Positions 1-11,705 of a stretch of 64,000 bases of DNA are shown one piece after another. A model generated the notes under the pieces. That model was not told the DNA's origin, ran no database searches, and saw nothing but the letters and a program-made list of their open reading frames with translations. Source of the stretch: Pyxicephalus adspersus (Eukaryota; Chordata; Amphibia; Anura; Pyxicephalidae); contig NC_092859.1 of NCBI RefSeq assembly GCF_032062135.1, forward strand, positions 34,082,380 to 34,146,379, given 5' to 3'. Each line of letters starts with the position of its first letter. The stretch's first letter is position 1. The translations under genes and the position numbers were made by a program.

Positions 1-1176
1 AGGAAAATCCTGATGACGCTTGTGCTGTGCAGCCGTGGGAATCATCCTGTAATTGTGGGATAACCTGTAAAAAAATAAAAGTTACACAAATCACACACAT
101 TCAATAAATTACTTTAACATTAAAGCATTAAAGCCTCCTTTTTTTAACACATTTGTTTACACACAAATTTGCAAAGTCAAATTCCGTGTTTTTCGGGTCG
201 GGTCTACCTGAATTCAAACAGTCATATTCGGGTCGAATATAAGGACAACCCGAATTCGAACATCAACTCTAGTCATCACTGCTGAGGAGCCAATAGAATC
301 ACACTACTTATCCTAGAAATAAAAGGAATACCAAAGTATATTTTTAGCAGTACTTGGCATCATGGGTAGGCTAAAGAAGGCAATGCCACTTTATGTGCCC
401 CCACTCATCTAGGAAGATTGTCAGAGAGAGGGAAAGTCCCGCATTATAGACATATCATCAAAACAAGAGGTGTGGATTAATCATCTGTGGACAAATGTTC
501 CAATGACAACTGTCTCGGATGGAAAATCCCTTCACTTTGGTGATATTTCCTCTCATTTCTTGACAGGTAGGGAATTCTCCCTAGCAAGACACAGACTGCA
601 AAAATGAATAGAGTTTAACCCTTTCCTGTTCAGTTCAAAATTGAAGAAAACATTTTTTATTGATATTTATAATTAACATCCCTTCCACATTTTTGTTGTA
701 TTTCTAACTAGCCTTTCATTCTGCAGGAGATTACACACAACTCAAATTAGTAATTTAAGTAAAAATTCAGACTTTACTATATTTGGATGGTTTGCTGGAT
801 GCACATAAGTAGCTCATTGGATGCTTTTTTTAATGCTTTAAAAAAACTGTTAAACTGCTGTTCATAATGTCAGTGGGTGTGCATGTTAGCTTGGTGCAGT
901 GCGCAATTAACAAGCCTCAATAAGGTTTTTAATGTATATGATGATATTTGCTGAATTTAAAACTGCTAAATTCTTGGGAGGTATTTTTCAGAAGGATGTT
1001 GATTTTTTGGCCTGTGAAGGTTGGCTCAGTTGTGTGCGAGGCACAAAAACGTTGGCACATTACATTTTTGGCAGTGATGTTTTGTGCATGGGTACATTTT
1101 TCTCACTGAGCTCTATTTGCCACTGACCCTTACAGTGCATGTGATTTTTTGGCATAACACTAGAGGAAACCTAAAA
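1..1176. other. Intergenic sequence with a TCGGGT-rich repeat fragment
   Basis: No gene is seen. Around 190-275 there is a CpG-containing stretch that alternates TCGGGT and ACCCGAATTCGAAC, so it is partly self-complementary. It looks like the edge of a dispersed repeat rather than unique DNA. The rest is AT-rich and unremarkable, and the open frames here are short with no recognisable motif. Confidence 0.5.
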
Positions 1177-1400
1177 TTAAAGCTGAACTCCAGGGAACAG
1201 CTTAATGAACAGATGAAATACATATATGAGAGCCATTTTACCTGCCAAATTATTTGTATTCCTGTCCATCAAGTCCTTAAGTTTTTACTGAAGAGCCCTG
1301 TCTAGAAGGAGCCAAAGGATTTGTACTTCTGTCCATCCAGTCCTTAGATTTACACTGAAAAGCCCTGTCTAGAATGGGCTGGATTTGATTTTTAAGCCAC
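1177..1400 (+). repeat. Dispersed repeat, AAGCTGAACTCC family (copy 1), with an internal 67-bp duplication
   Basis: The copy begins with AAGCTGAACTCCAGGGAACAG and continues with an AATGAAATACATATAT-like segment. The same order occurs at about 32376-32650 and, inverted, at about 62040-62310. Inside this copy the segment from 1254 (TTGTATTCCTGTCCATCAAG) recurs at 1321 (TTGTACTTCTGTCCATCCAG), each time ending in AGCCCTGTCTAGAA. That makes a diverged 67-bp tandem duplication. No coding signal is seen. The repeat class (SINE or MITE) cannot be decided by eye. Confidence 0.6.
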
Positions 1401-1529
1401 TGCCTCGTATTTAGCAGCAGCTTAGTCTACCTGCTGTGTTTGCGTCTTCATTTGTCCACAATGTGTCTATGATAGACCGGCCAACTGAAGGAGTATTGCA
1501 TAGAAAGCTGTCAATGCTGCTGCTTATTG

Positions 1530-1920
1530 CTTAGGGCTCATGCCTTGCATCAACATATTTGTGTAGCATGTTGCATTAAGGCAGCCTATTCAAATGGACT
1601 GGCAACAAACTTTTACCAACTTTTTTTAACACAACTCACTAGAATTCATGGTAACACATTACCTTCTCTTATGACAAACTGCATCAGAAAAAAACAGGGC
1701 ATGCCCATTTTGTGGGTGGGCAACCCACCAGACCAAAAAGGGGCATGTATTATTTTGCCCATCCTATGCCCTGGACCAACTGTGCATAAAATGTATGGCT
1801 TATACAGAAAAGTCAGGGGCCCCAACAAACTTAAAGGCAGAGCCATACTAAGCCAATCTTTTAGCCCCTGGGACAAATGTACAACTATATTATTTACAGT
1901 TACAATAGGCAAGAAATGGG
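1530..1920. repeat. Probable dispersed repeat covered by a chance 183-codon open frame
   Basis: The segment from GGGCTCATGCC through GCATTAAGGCAGCC to CCCCTGGGACAAATG has the texture of an old frog dispersed repeat: mixed GC content and phrases that read like truncated repeat ends. An open frame of 183 codons (1527-2078) crosses it and continues into plain AT-rich DNA. It has no domain, biased composition or splice context, so I treat it as accidental. Confidence 0.35.
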
Positions 1921-2157
1921 AATCTACATTATTTTACAATATTTTAATATATATAAATAATTTAAATGCCATTTTTAAATATATAAGTGTATGTGATACA
2001 TTTAATGGTAGCTTTGTTTTAAACATTTTGTATACAGTATACATTTTAATGTGGAAGTTTATTTGTGCAGACATGTAAAGTTGCTGATCAATACAGACTT
2101 CTGAGCAAGGCAGCAACCCAATGACATGAACAAGAAATACGATTTGTAGGAGTATAC

Positions 2158-2158
<1 letters not shown>

Positions 2159-2191
<33 letters not shown>
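2159..2191. repeat. (TA)n microsatellite
   Basis: About 16 perfect TA dinucleotides. A short open frame through it encodes an alternating Ile-Tyr run, which is an artefact of the repeat. Confidence 0.95.
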
Positions 2192-2194
<3 letters not shown>

Positions 2195-2279
2195 TTCAGA
2201 AAATGTCAGAAAAAAATGTAAAGGCAATCTTTAAAGTACATATATAGCCAAAAGTTTTTCTCAGTTGTCTATAGAACCC

Positions 2280-2465
2280 ATTTTTGGATAGAATAATAAT
2301 AATAATAAACCGGATATACATGAGAGCAACATAGTACACAGTGCTGTACATAGCACTATAGTAAATAGGGGTTGCAAATGGCAGACGAATACAGACAGTG
2401 ACACAGAAGGAGAGGACCCTGCCCAAAAGAGCTTACAATCTAAGAGGCGGGGGAAGTAACACACA
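2280..2465 (-). repeat. Dispersed repeat, RTAYAYAGYGCTGT / CTTACAATCTAA family (copy 1)
   Basis: A short AAT run (about 2290-2307) is followed by AGTGCTGTACATAGC and then AGAGCTTACAATCTAAGAGG. The same two blocks, a dinucleotide-rich 'small cell' motif and a CACAATCTAA or TTACAATCTAA motif, occur at about 3900-4085. Related ends occur at about 14340-14400 and 26703-26760. This is a family that I know as abundant in amphibian genomes. Its class is uncertain. Confidence 0.5.
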
Positions 2466-3895
2466 ATAGGAGGGATATAATTATATTAAATGATATACAG
2501 TACATTATGTGAAAAGTTTTTGTTGAAGAGTAAATGTTCAATATAGACAGATAAATTCACTTTTCCATGGTGGATTACAATGAAATACAGATTTATATCC
2601 CTTGGGTGCCATATGTCAAGATACATAATGAATCGTTTATCAGGAAAGGCTAGTACTGGGATTTCATTTGGAATTAAAATGTAATTTAGCATGGGAAAAA
2701 ATAGAGGGAGCACAAGTCAAATAATTTTAGAACCAAAAGGAAACTTCAGTAATTCCCACCACTCTTCCCCCCTCCCTTGAGTTACTAAATTAAGAGGGTT
2801 GTGTTAAGGTTATCTTCCAAACTACATATGTAAAGATGTACTTCTAAAAAATGACAGCTTGTAGATGGCGTATTAAAATATTCAATACGGGTATGAAGAG
2901 GACAGAAGTGTTAAAGTCCCACTATGGACACCAGCCATTGTACAAGATCAAAATACATCTTTGTCCCACAGTACTTCTTTTTCACTAGATAACCTTAGTC
3001 TTGTCTTCCAGGCGGCATTCAACCCAAGGGAACTGAGGACCCAATATGAATACAGGGCATCAGTGCACCCTTTATTCATATCAAATGAATTCAGAAAGTA
3101 GTGCTGATCAGCTCTGTTTTCTGCATCATCAGGGGGCTGCCTAGCGCTGTAGAAAAGCCAACATGGAAGAAGCTTTAGTAGGTGAGCAGCCTTTATACCT
3201 TTAATAAATGTAAATATAAGCAAAAGTCATATTGGTAAAATAAAGCAAATCATACATGCAGGGTATTGGTTGGGGAGCAGGGGGCTAAGTATTGCTATGA
3301 TGAACATTTATATTGGTACAATTGCATACATTTTCTTTTTATTGGTCTGGACCAGTAAAAAAATAAAACATAAAATAACATTCAAATAATATAAATATTT
3401 ATATATTTTTATCAAGTCAGTAGGTAGGGGGACTTGAGGACTGATCATCCAACGCTGACAGGAAATACTTTGCTAAAGTTAGGAAGCAGGATTTCCTGAT
3501 TTACTAGATTTTGGAGTATCTGAACCATTGTGGCAAAATAGTATTTCCAAAGTTATTTACGTATGTTGGACAAGAATACCTGACTTTTATTCAGGGTTTC
3601 AATTATTCAGTAGGGTTTAGGTCAGGCTCTTATCAAACAATGTCTACATACTAATTATTTTGATAGGTGTAATGGTAAGGTGTCTAGTGAATACAGCAAG
3701 TGATATGAGAACATCTGCTAAAAAGATATGAGAATCTAAAAGTAGCAATTTCTTAATTAGGGAATTGGTGAAAATGAATGGTTAAAAATGTAGTAGCCTC
3801 CTAACTTTTAAAGATGCAGGATCCGGAGATATTATATTTATCCTGTTCATCTATCAAAGTACATTATCACATTGCAAGAGATATTTCAAAAACCT

Positions 3896-4090
3896 ATTAT
3901 TATTAATATTATTACACAGTATTTATATAGTGCTGTCATATTACACAGCGCTATACATAGTCATGTCACTAACTGTCCCTCAAAGGGGGTCACAATCTAA
4001 TGTCCCTACCATAGTCATATATCATTAATACAATCTAAGGTCAATTTTTAGAGAGAAGCCAATTAACCTCACTGTGTGTTTTTGGGACCT
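3896..4090 (+). repeat. Dispersed repeat, TTTATATAGTGCTG / CACAATCTAATGTCC family (copy 2)
   Basis: The copy opens with an ATT-rich run, then has CAGTATTTATATAGTGCTG, CACAGCGCTATACATAGTCA, GGTCACAATCTAATGTCCC, and finally AAGCCAATTAACCTCACTG. This order of blocks is typical of a widely dispersed vertebrate and amphibian repeat. No coding capacity is visible. Confidence 0.6.
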
Positions 4091-4175
4091 ATCTTTTTGA
4101 ATGTGAGCTAATTGTACAAAGACTACCGAATCAGATGCGAATAAATCTAAAATCTTTTCCTTGCACAAGATTGAA

Positions 4176-4285
4176 TTCAGCAGAGCATCATCTCATTTAC
4201 TAAGCTAAATGAAATAAACCTTGCACAAGGATATTTCACCTAAGCATGCAGCAAACAATGCTTTAGTAAATCAACCCTGTTGCCT
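4176..4285. repeat. Small palindromic MITE-like repeat (ATTTACTAAGC … GCTTTAGTAAAT)
   Basis: CATTTACTAAGCTAAATG on the left is complementary in type to ATGCTTTAGTAAATCAACCC on the right, with a roughly 60-bp middle. The phrase TTTAGTAAATCAACCC is a common end of a short foldback element in frogs, by memory. The ends are diverged, so exact borders are not certain. Confidence 0.45.
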
Positions 4286-4687
4286 TGCATGTTTGGTGTG
4301 TGCCAGTGACTCACCAGAAGTAAAGGCAAGATTAGTAAAACTGCCCAAGAACCTGTATATACTGTACATACAAGTCAGCAGTGGTAGATCCCATATTCAC
4401 ATTCTCACTTTTTCCATTTCTTGTTTTGCACTGTGTTTGAGTTGCACTTGTTTTGTGTCACCTGGTGAAGCTGTCCATCTTGGCCAAAAAGCTGGGCTTT
4501 GCTTCTTTATGCAAAAGCACCCTCTTCTCCCTTCATCCAGTACACATCCATATAATAATTAAGTAGGAACTGGGAAAATATTGCGTTGCAGGTCCTAAGG
4601 TACAGCTACTTTGCCAGCACCAGTGAACAGTACAATAGTGACATCAAATCTTTTAAAACTAGCACTCAAAGCATCCATGCTTTACAT

Positions 4688-4995
4688 CAGGGGGTGTCAA
4701 ACTTTGGCCCGTGGGCCAAATCTGGCCCTCAAGGGCCTTTGTTTTTTTTGGCCCCCCAAAGAATTCTGAAAATGAACTACATCTGGCCCGCCCACCTGGC
4801 CGCCTGTGTTACTACATCACATAATCATTTTCAATACATGCAATACATAGACATTATTCCTTTATACCCATCATGTGACACAAAGCTTAGGCAATGATCA
4901 CATGGTGCCTGACTACCAGGGACATTGTGTTTGTTTCAATCCATTGGATTGTGTATTATTTAGTGTCAGATGAACAACACACACCCTGCACAGAC

Positions 4996-5044
<49 letters not shown>

Positions 5045-5208
5045 TAAATTGGTCTTTTTACCCCTAAAGTGTGTGTGGAGGGGTTTGTTTTTGTTAGGTA
5101 TGGAAGTAGTAAACTTCCTCAATTTTTTCAATACATTTCAAGTTTGGCCCCCGACATGGTCTAAGTTTTTAATTTTGGCCCTCTGTGTATTTGAGTTTGA
5201 CACCCCTG
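4688..5208. mobile_element. Complete non-autonomous hAT-like element with terminal repeats and an 8-bp target duplication
   Basis: The left end CAGGGGGTGTCAAACT and the right end AGTTTGACACCCCTG are inverted copies of each other. The flanks are CTTTACAT (4680-4687) and CTTTAGAT (5209-5216), an 8-bp target duplication with one mismatch, as expected for the hAT superfamily. Just inside the ends there is GGCCCGTGGGCC-like sequence, typical of hAT elements. The 521-bp body has no transposase and contains a GATA microsatellite. It is non-autonomous and was presumably mobilised by a hAT transposase made elsewhere. Confidence 0.85.
4994..5044. repeat. (GATA)n microsatellite
   Basis: About 12 near-perfect GATA units, lying inside the hAT-like element at 4688-5208. 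Minus-strand open frames through it give a Leu-Ser-Ile-Tyr repeat and are spurious. Confidence 0.95.
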
Positions 5209-5219
5209 CTTTAGATCAT

Positions 5220-6000
5220 GCCCAGAAAATTTACCAATATGAGGCTACAGAACACCAGTGTTTAACCACAGGAATCACATTACTATTTTTCGGAAGGAAA
5301 TCAGGACAAAATACTTATTTCAGCTTACTGCTTAGACACAATTACAATTATCTAGTTGTTTCTTATAACATAACACATCTTCACTTTCTGAGTTCAGATC
5401 TACTTTAAGTGTAGCACTTGTTTTGCGGAATTTATTATTTTGACTTTTTAAAAACCTTTGCTTTGTTTTTCTGTATCAGACGCCTTGTAGAAGAAAAATA
5501 TTTAAGTAACGATAAAGCCTTGTATAGTGCACTGAACTCTCATGCTTAGTGCCAAGTCAATGACAAGGTTCCCAGCCAGATCCTACACACAACAACAGAA
5601 ATAACTAATATATTTACTGTACAACATGCTGCCATCAGCTCTGATTATTGCCTGATCATTAATATATTCATTTTATAGTACAAGAAATATTTGTCCTAAC
5701 TAGACATTGGGAAGTGGGGGAACCCCCAGCAAAAAGGGTTCATCCTAAAAAAAAAATGTTTTGGGTAGATTTAAGCTTTAAAGAGTTGCTGTCAAATTTC
5801 TTAAATCAGGCACAGATTTTTGCAATAGAAAAGATATTAAATTCTGGTGGCTCACGTCTTCTACCTTCCTTGCATTCCAGCCATTGCCTCCATTAGCCTT
5901 TAGTCCCGTACATTCTGCCTACCTGCAACCTGAGGGTCAGCCATCCTGAATGACTGGTTGCAACTTTTCAATCCTTACCATAACCCCACTGTAACGCCAC
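5220..6000. other. Intergenic, nothing recognised
   Basis: AT-rich sequence between the hAT element and the 6-kb minisatellite. No open frame has homology that I can see, and no repeat border is clear. Confidence 0.5.
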
Positions 6001-6004
6001 AATC

Positions 6005-6205
6005 CTGGGTGTGACCCCCTCCATCTTGACTTTATTCCTCCATCCTGACTGGCCCCTCGACTCAGGCTGCCCTCCTCTATCACTGCTAACCCTTCTGTCC
6101 TGGCTGGCCCTTCCATCCTGGATCATTCATCCATCCTGGCTGACCCCTTTATCTTGGCTGCCCCCCACTATCCAGGTGCACGGCTCCATCCTTGCTGATT
6201 GCCAT
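6005..6205 (+). repeat. Degenerate 18-bp minisatellite (TCCATCCTGGCTGACCCC)
   Basis: Units resembling TCCATCCTGGCTGACCCC begin at about 6020, 6039, 6094, 6112, 6130, 6148 and 6185, a spacing of 18-19 bp. Because 18 is a multiple of 3, the plus-strand frame at 6011-6211 stays open and encodes a hydrophobic six-residue repeat with Pro-Ser-Trp-Leu. That open frame follows from the repeat and is not evidence of a gene. Confidence 0.75.
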
Positions 6206-6869
6206 TGGTAATATCTACCTGCGGTTGGTATTACCCACCTGTTATTGATAGTATCCAAACGTCATTTTTATTGGACTTGACCACAATTTATTTCAACTTG
6301 GACATTCTCCACAGGTTTGATTCATCCCCTTAGGCTCAGTTCCTGTAAAATCTAAGGCATGTTAATGTGGTTTATTCTTCCAACTTCACTGCTGAGCCCT
6401 GTAGTGACTAACATAGAATGGAACAAGGAAAGGGTAGGGGATGCAGGTCATTTTGATTTGTTTACAGACCCGAGTCTCTTTAGGCTCACTAGAGTTCAAA
6501 CATCACATACCTTGAAAAAATAGTGAGCCAAGCTGGCACTAAATACTATAGAGAACGAGACAAGTGAACAGAAATATTTCCTCTGATGTTGTTCTTTAAG
6601 TTTACAAGCCTTTGTGAGGGTGACATAACCAAAAAGCCATCAGTGCAAGTCCGGTCATGAACAGGTGCTGGCATTTTAAGACTTTAATTGAATATCAGAT
6701 TTTGCATACTTGCTGAACTATTCAGTTCATGCTATACAAATCCAGTGAACCATCAGTTTTAAGGTTTAGAAAACAATGCCAAAATCATAAAAGACAGAAG
6801 TTCCTTTACAGTGCTCTTTATAAAGACTTTGTACTACTCCAGCCACTGCTTTGTTTCTTAAAATGTGTA

Positions 6870-7000
6870 CCTGAAATAATAATATTTATTTGTATTATTA
6901 TTGACTTATACAGTGCCATCTTCGAAGCATTGACAAATACAGAAGTAACAGAAACAATACGTGAGACTGTCCTGCCTGTACTATAAAGTGAAAGAGCAGA
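6870..7000. repeat. Probable dispersed repeat fragment, ATTATTATTGACTTATACAGTGCC type
   Basis: An ATT/AAT-rich opening followed by TTATACAGTGCC resembles the 'TATATAGYGC' family seen at 2.3 and 3.9 kb. It is strongly diverged and its borders are unclear. Confidence 0.35.
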
Positions 7001-7109
7001 CATCCTCAGAGGTTCTAAACAAGGGGCCACTTTACAGTTCTTAGGACTGGCCAGACTGTGGTCAGTAGAAGTAAGAAATTCCCTGGCATCAGTATGACTA
7101 TATAATGCC

Positions 7110-7340
7110 TTAGGGTCAGTGGTCAATGTAAAAATGTATTCACACTCAGTCAGTTAGGGGGGGAATAATGCCTCATTGTTAGTGTCAGTAGAAAAAAATT
7201 CTCTATTATTGTTATCATTGGGAGGAATAGTGTCCTTTTATTGTTGTCAGTGGGATAAATTTACCCTATCATTGGTGTCAGTGGGAAAATCATACCCCAT
7301 TACTGGTGAAAGTGAGAGGAAATGTGCCCCATTGTAGGAA
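7110..7340 (+). repeat. Degenerate ~31-bp minisatellite (GTGTCAGTGGGAAAAAT…CCCCATTATTG)
   Basis: Units with the core GTGTCAGTGGG begin at about 7182, 7211, 7244, 7275 and 7306, with weaker ones at 7112 and 7147. The spacing is about 29-33 bp. Each unit continues with an A-rich run and CCCATT/ATTG. Divergence between units suggests an old array. Confidence 0.65.
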
Positions 7341-9440
7341 TCTAATGTCTATGGAGTACAAGTGGACACCACTGTCCAAGGTCTACTAACTGCAGAAGCA
7401 GTTAGAAATGTAAAATATCTTCTACAATTAACTCCTCTTTCCCAGAAAAAAGGTACTACCAGACATGTTTACATTGTGCCTTCTCTTTTAGGAATGCAGC
7501 CACTGATGTTTAGGGACCCTGTGGTCAAACTAAATCCCTTTATTGTCTTTGGCATTTTTTTTGGGTGCCCACAAAAGAACACATACCTACAAACACTATA
7601 ATTAAATGGGTCACTTCTAACTTTTAAGGTCAATAGATATTTGCCTTTATGTATACTGTATGAATTTGTGTTCCATGCTGCTAGTTTCCAAAGTTCTGCA
7701 GGAACAGCTTTGCCTTTCAGCAATTTCATCTAAGACCTATGGTCACTGTCTATCAGTTATTTCTACCACTGTGGATAGGGTCATCATACAGGAAAAAGAT
7801 CTGTTGGACAGTCCAATATGCCAGCTTATTATCTACATTAATGTTGCATGCAGTTGTTACACTACCTTCTAGCATCCACCTGATAGAAAATGATTTATCA
7901 GCAACCTCACCTAATGTCAGATATCAGATATGTTACTACAGTGGATGGGGATACCCTACAGTAAGAATTAGGATCTTTTTAGAAGTGGGATCTGCCTACC
8001 TATGATCTACCTTATTCATTTTGTATACAATTAGCCTAAGAAGATACATAAAAAACATTCTTTCCATGCTTCTCCTGAATGCTCGTTGTAAATTTCCCAT
8101 GGATACAAGAAGTGAATTGCACCTGAGCAAATAACACAACACCCTAAAACAAGCATAGGCAGATATACATCTTTCAAATCTCCTCTCCAGTGAACATATC
8201 CAGGATGTAACCCTGTGCAGGATGAGTTTAAAGAACACATTTTGTTTGATAATCAGTCTGTGTTGCCTTTTCCGTGTTTCCAAAGTCTCAGCAGCTGCTG
8301 ACAGTTTGTATACTTCACAAAGCAAACAGCAAACCAATTTTCTCTGTGATCTACATTCACAGCTGACTTTTCAGCATTTACATGGCTACTCCAATTATTT
8401 AAAAATCTTAAGGTATTTCTTAAAATATTGATTTTCTGGGGGCCTCTTGGTAGTAATGTCCAGAAAGGAGGTTTGGGTAAAACAGAAACCTCTATGCTAA
8501 GTGTATCCCTAAAACTATAGTATCAAGTATAGGGGTACATTTTTAAATCAGACATTCACCAAACACTCTAGGTGAATCTTTAAGGTGCATGAGTTTGAAC
8601 TGGCAGTTATTGATTGCTATCAGAAAATAATTGATAAAAATCATACAACCCCAAAGTTTAAATGGAACCTAACAATGAACATATGTATTTGCTCATACCT
8701 GATAACTTCTCTACCTATGGTGCACTCATCATTTAGCATTTTACCCAGTTCTCTCTATAAATGAATGAACTCTTCCCACTGTGTTATGGAGATGAGGAGA
8801 GGTAGAGATGCTCTGTAGTTATAACACATCTTGCTTATCCATCTTGGATACCTTCCAGTGTTGAGTGTTGTCACCAAGGGACAGAAAGTGTGTTAGTAGC
8901 AGGACAATCAAGTTAAATTAAGGGAATTAAAAATAATGCAGTTATTACATCTAAGGATTGGTCAACTGCAATATATTACATTTATTAAAGGAAGAATGCT
9001 GGGTTTATATTGCCCGTTGTTTCTCCCAAACAAGAAAAAAGGGAAATCTTTTTTACTGTAAAATAATAAATAAAAAACCCAATTTAACAGAGTAAAAAGG
9101 TTTAGGATATCTGTTACATTAGACTTTAAGACTATACATCTACTTTGCCCAAAAGGCAAATATTTAAAAATTGTATTTTTTCATAAACTGTAGACACACT
9201 GAATGCCTTATCTCCAAGAAAACCAAATAGGCCATGGCAGATAACAACACACACATTCTTACTTCTTACCTTTCTTACATTGCCCTTCAGTAGATACCCC
9301 TGCAGGCAGGAAGACTGGTGATAAATATGAATTGATAGTCTCATCTTCATGTCCTATAATACATGATCTATTTAAAGATGGGGTTCTACTAAATCCGTAA
9401 AAAAAACATTTACAGAGTAAACATGGAAAATTCATGGCAA
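7341..9440. other. Intergenic, mostly unique sequence
   Basis: No gene is seen. About 8220-8380 has more complex composition (CAGCAGCTGCTGACAGTTTG, then CACAGCTGACTTTTCAGC), including E-box-type CAGCTG sites. It could be a weakly conserved element. The remaining sequence is AT-rich with no repeat that I recognise. Confidence 0.4.
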
Positions 9441-9454
9441 TGTAATTGCTTAAG

Positions 9455-9725
9455 CAAAATCCTAATTAGAATTCCACATTTATTATGCAGAGAACAGAGC
9501 ACATTTAATGATAAAGAGAGCATCACGCCGAGAGCTCCTAGAACACTTTAATCTGAATGGCTCGCCAATATGTATTGTTCTTTTTCATTCAGCTAGTATT
9601 TGCCGCCTGAAAGACCTTTAAAGCAAAGAAGAGCGTTGAACGGGTTAAGCAGTTGTTGTGGGCTTTTCACTTTTTTCTTCATCGTCAATAAACTATCTCA
9701 GGGTCATTAATGGAGAAAGGCCTAG
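9455..9725. promoter_or_regulatory. Candidate conserved non-coding element
   Basis: This block differs from its surroundings. It is high-complexity sequence with retained CpGs and dense homeodomain-type cores, for example CTAATTAGAATTCC, TTTAATGATAAAG, CATTAATGG and AACGGGTTAAGC, and with no repeat signature or open frame. That texture is typical of developmental enhancers conserved among vertebrates. Conservation itself cannot be seen from one sequence, so this is an inference. Confidence 0.35.
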
Positions 9726-11020
9726 TCATGAAGGGATGGGGTCGGATGGGGAGAGAGAGACACACACAAGGGCTCTTCACAAGAAAAAAAAAGTGTTCAG
9801 GAATCCTTTTAATGGAAAGTTGCTTTATTGAGAGGCGTGATTCCTATTACACAGGTTGATGAACACACACCAAGACAAGTGTGTCTTGATGTAAAGAAAG
9901 ACTCTTTGGGCTCAGAGTCTCCCGCCACTCTGTCTGTAAACCAGTTTTGTCAGTAAATTTTATACTGGAAAACTTTGTAAACTCATCAAGCAATGCAAAC
10001 ATTCAAGGTAGGAATGCATCTCACATTTTCTTAACTTTGCAGGAGTTCTTCCCAAGAGAATCTCGCTTCAGGTGGTTTCATACATCTATCCTATTTAGAC
10101 TTAGCTTGATGTATTAAAAAACAATTAGACGTATAGGAGGTTGTTTAAAGTAAAGTTGCAAGTCATTATTGTCGATAGATTAACGTAATCATACATATCA
10201 ACTTTTGTTGCAAACATCAGGCTAAGCTTAACCATCTCCAGAGCTCCCTATTGGTCAACAAGGTGACCAACACAATGACCATTGAATTGCTTAAACAGCT
10301 CCTGCCAAGTGACTTGGCCTAGACTGAGAATTTATGCATGGTCTGCAGCAGGATGACATAGCATTTCCTCAGTCTCCTCTTCCTCACCTAAACAAGGATA
10401 GCTCTATTATTCTGAAGAGAAGAGCAGATGAAGGAATTATTAGAGGGAGTACTATGAGTGGTGGATAAATGATAGATTTTTCACAGTACTACTAGGGTAC
10501 AGTTACCATTTCTAAATGTTGACTATAATATAGAAAATCTTTACTTTTTGATTTCAGGGCCAATTTAGGGGGAAAACACGTCAATAGTTAGATGGACAAT
10601 GACTAAAACAAAATCCACGTCTTTAGGTCAGGCATTTTTTGGAATTGTTGTTAAATCATTTTGAGGAGTACTTAGTTTGGAACTGCACATTTCTCACATT
10701 TTTTTGTGTTTCCTTATAGCTAAAGAAATAGTTCAATGATGTCACAGATATTGAACTCTAGAACATCAGTGTAACTGTAACCATTATATGTGGAAATTTT
10801 ATAGATGGACTTCATTAGCTTCCAAAAATAATATTTGCCCAGTTAATGGCATTAACAAAAACTCCCACTCCAGTATTTACATATAGTATGTCCTTTTTAT
10901 AAACTTTTTCTTTAACTTAATTACACTACATGTATGGGGCTTTGTAGCTTCATTTGGATAAGTCAGAGAAAGTATTGCCCAAGGATATTATGTTACTTGA
11001 TCTGTGCAACTGATTAGGCA
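9726..11020. other. Intergenic, nothing recognised
   Basis: Ordinary AT-rich sequence with a short GA/CA-rich stretch at about 9750-9770. No gene, repeat border or RNA gene is identified. Confidence 0.5.
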
Positions 11021-11029
11021 TTATTATTA

Positions 11030-11370
11030 CTATTTATTTTTTTTTCTTATTTCTAAATATTTTTTCATTTTCTTAGCTGCTTTCTTGTGTTTTCCTTGAT
11101 GTACTACTACTGCGTTTATTATCCTAATGTCTCATTTTCTTTTTTTTTTAATCCTTCAAAGTCCTCTTAATTTGCCTTTTCCATTTCCTTGGTGGCTTGT
11201 GTTTTCTGCTCACCCTATAGTAAGCTTCTTTTCACCTAATTCCTTTTTTTTTTAATTGGGACCTCTTTCTTCAACCTCTGATAAAAAGCTTCACATTTTC
11301 TTCTTTTCAACTCCTTGTCTGAATTGCAACTGCACCATTTTTTTTTTTTTGCCTTTCCCCCCGTTTCGTT
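11030..11370. repeat. Pyrimidine-rich, strand-asymmetric low-complexity tract
   Basis: For about 340 bp the plus strand is dominated by T and C, with repeated TTTTC, CTTTT and CCTT words and several T runs of ten or more. It ends near CCCCCCGTTTCG. It is not a simple short-period microsatellite. It may be a decayed poly-pyrimidine repeat. Confidence 0.6.
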
Positions 11371-11705
11371 AAATTTTAACTGCAGTTGTAGCAGCTGTGA
11401 TACAGAATTCTAAATGAATAGAAAATGCTAATAAGGCCCTTTTTTCTGAAAGTGGTAAAAAGCTCTGATTAAAAAAAAAAAGTGCCTATTACCCAAATCC
11501 AGGACAATGGAATAGAAATTCATGTGTCCTTCAGGATTTTTTATTTACGAGTACAGTGCACCAAAGCAGAATCTTGAAACTCTCAGTGTCCATGCAAAAT
11601 CAGGTATTTTTAAAAACTGTACAGCTGGCAATGTAATGTGAGTTATATCACAAATCACAGTTAATCATAAATTTTCTAGTGACCATAGAAATAAAATAAC
11701 TTTAA

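Noticed and set aside
1527..2078. 183-codon plus-strand open frame, the longest in the window
   Set aside because: It runs from repeat-like DNA into plain AT-rich sequence, shows no domain or coding composition, and has no splice or promoter context.
4913..5131. Leu-Ser-Ile-Tyr repeat protein on the minus strand (and its like at 60916-61101)
   Set aside because: The peptides are only translations of GATA/CTAT microsatellites.
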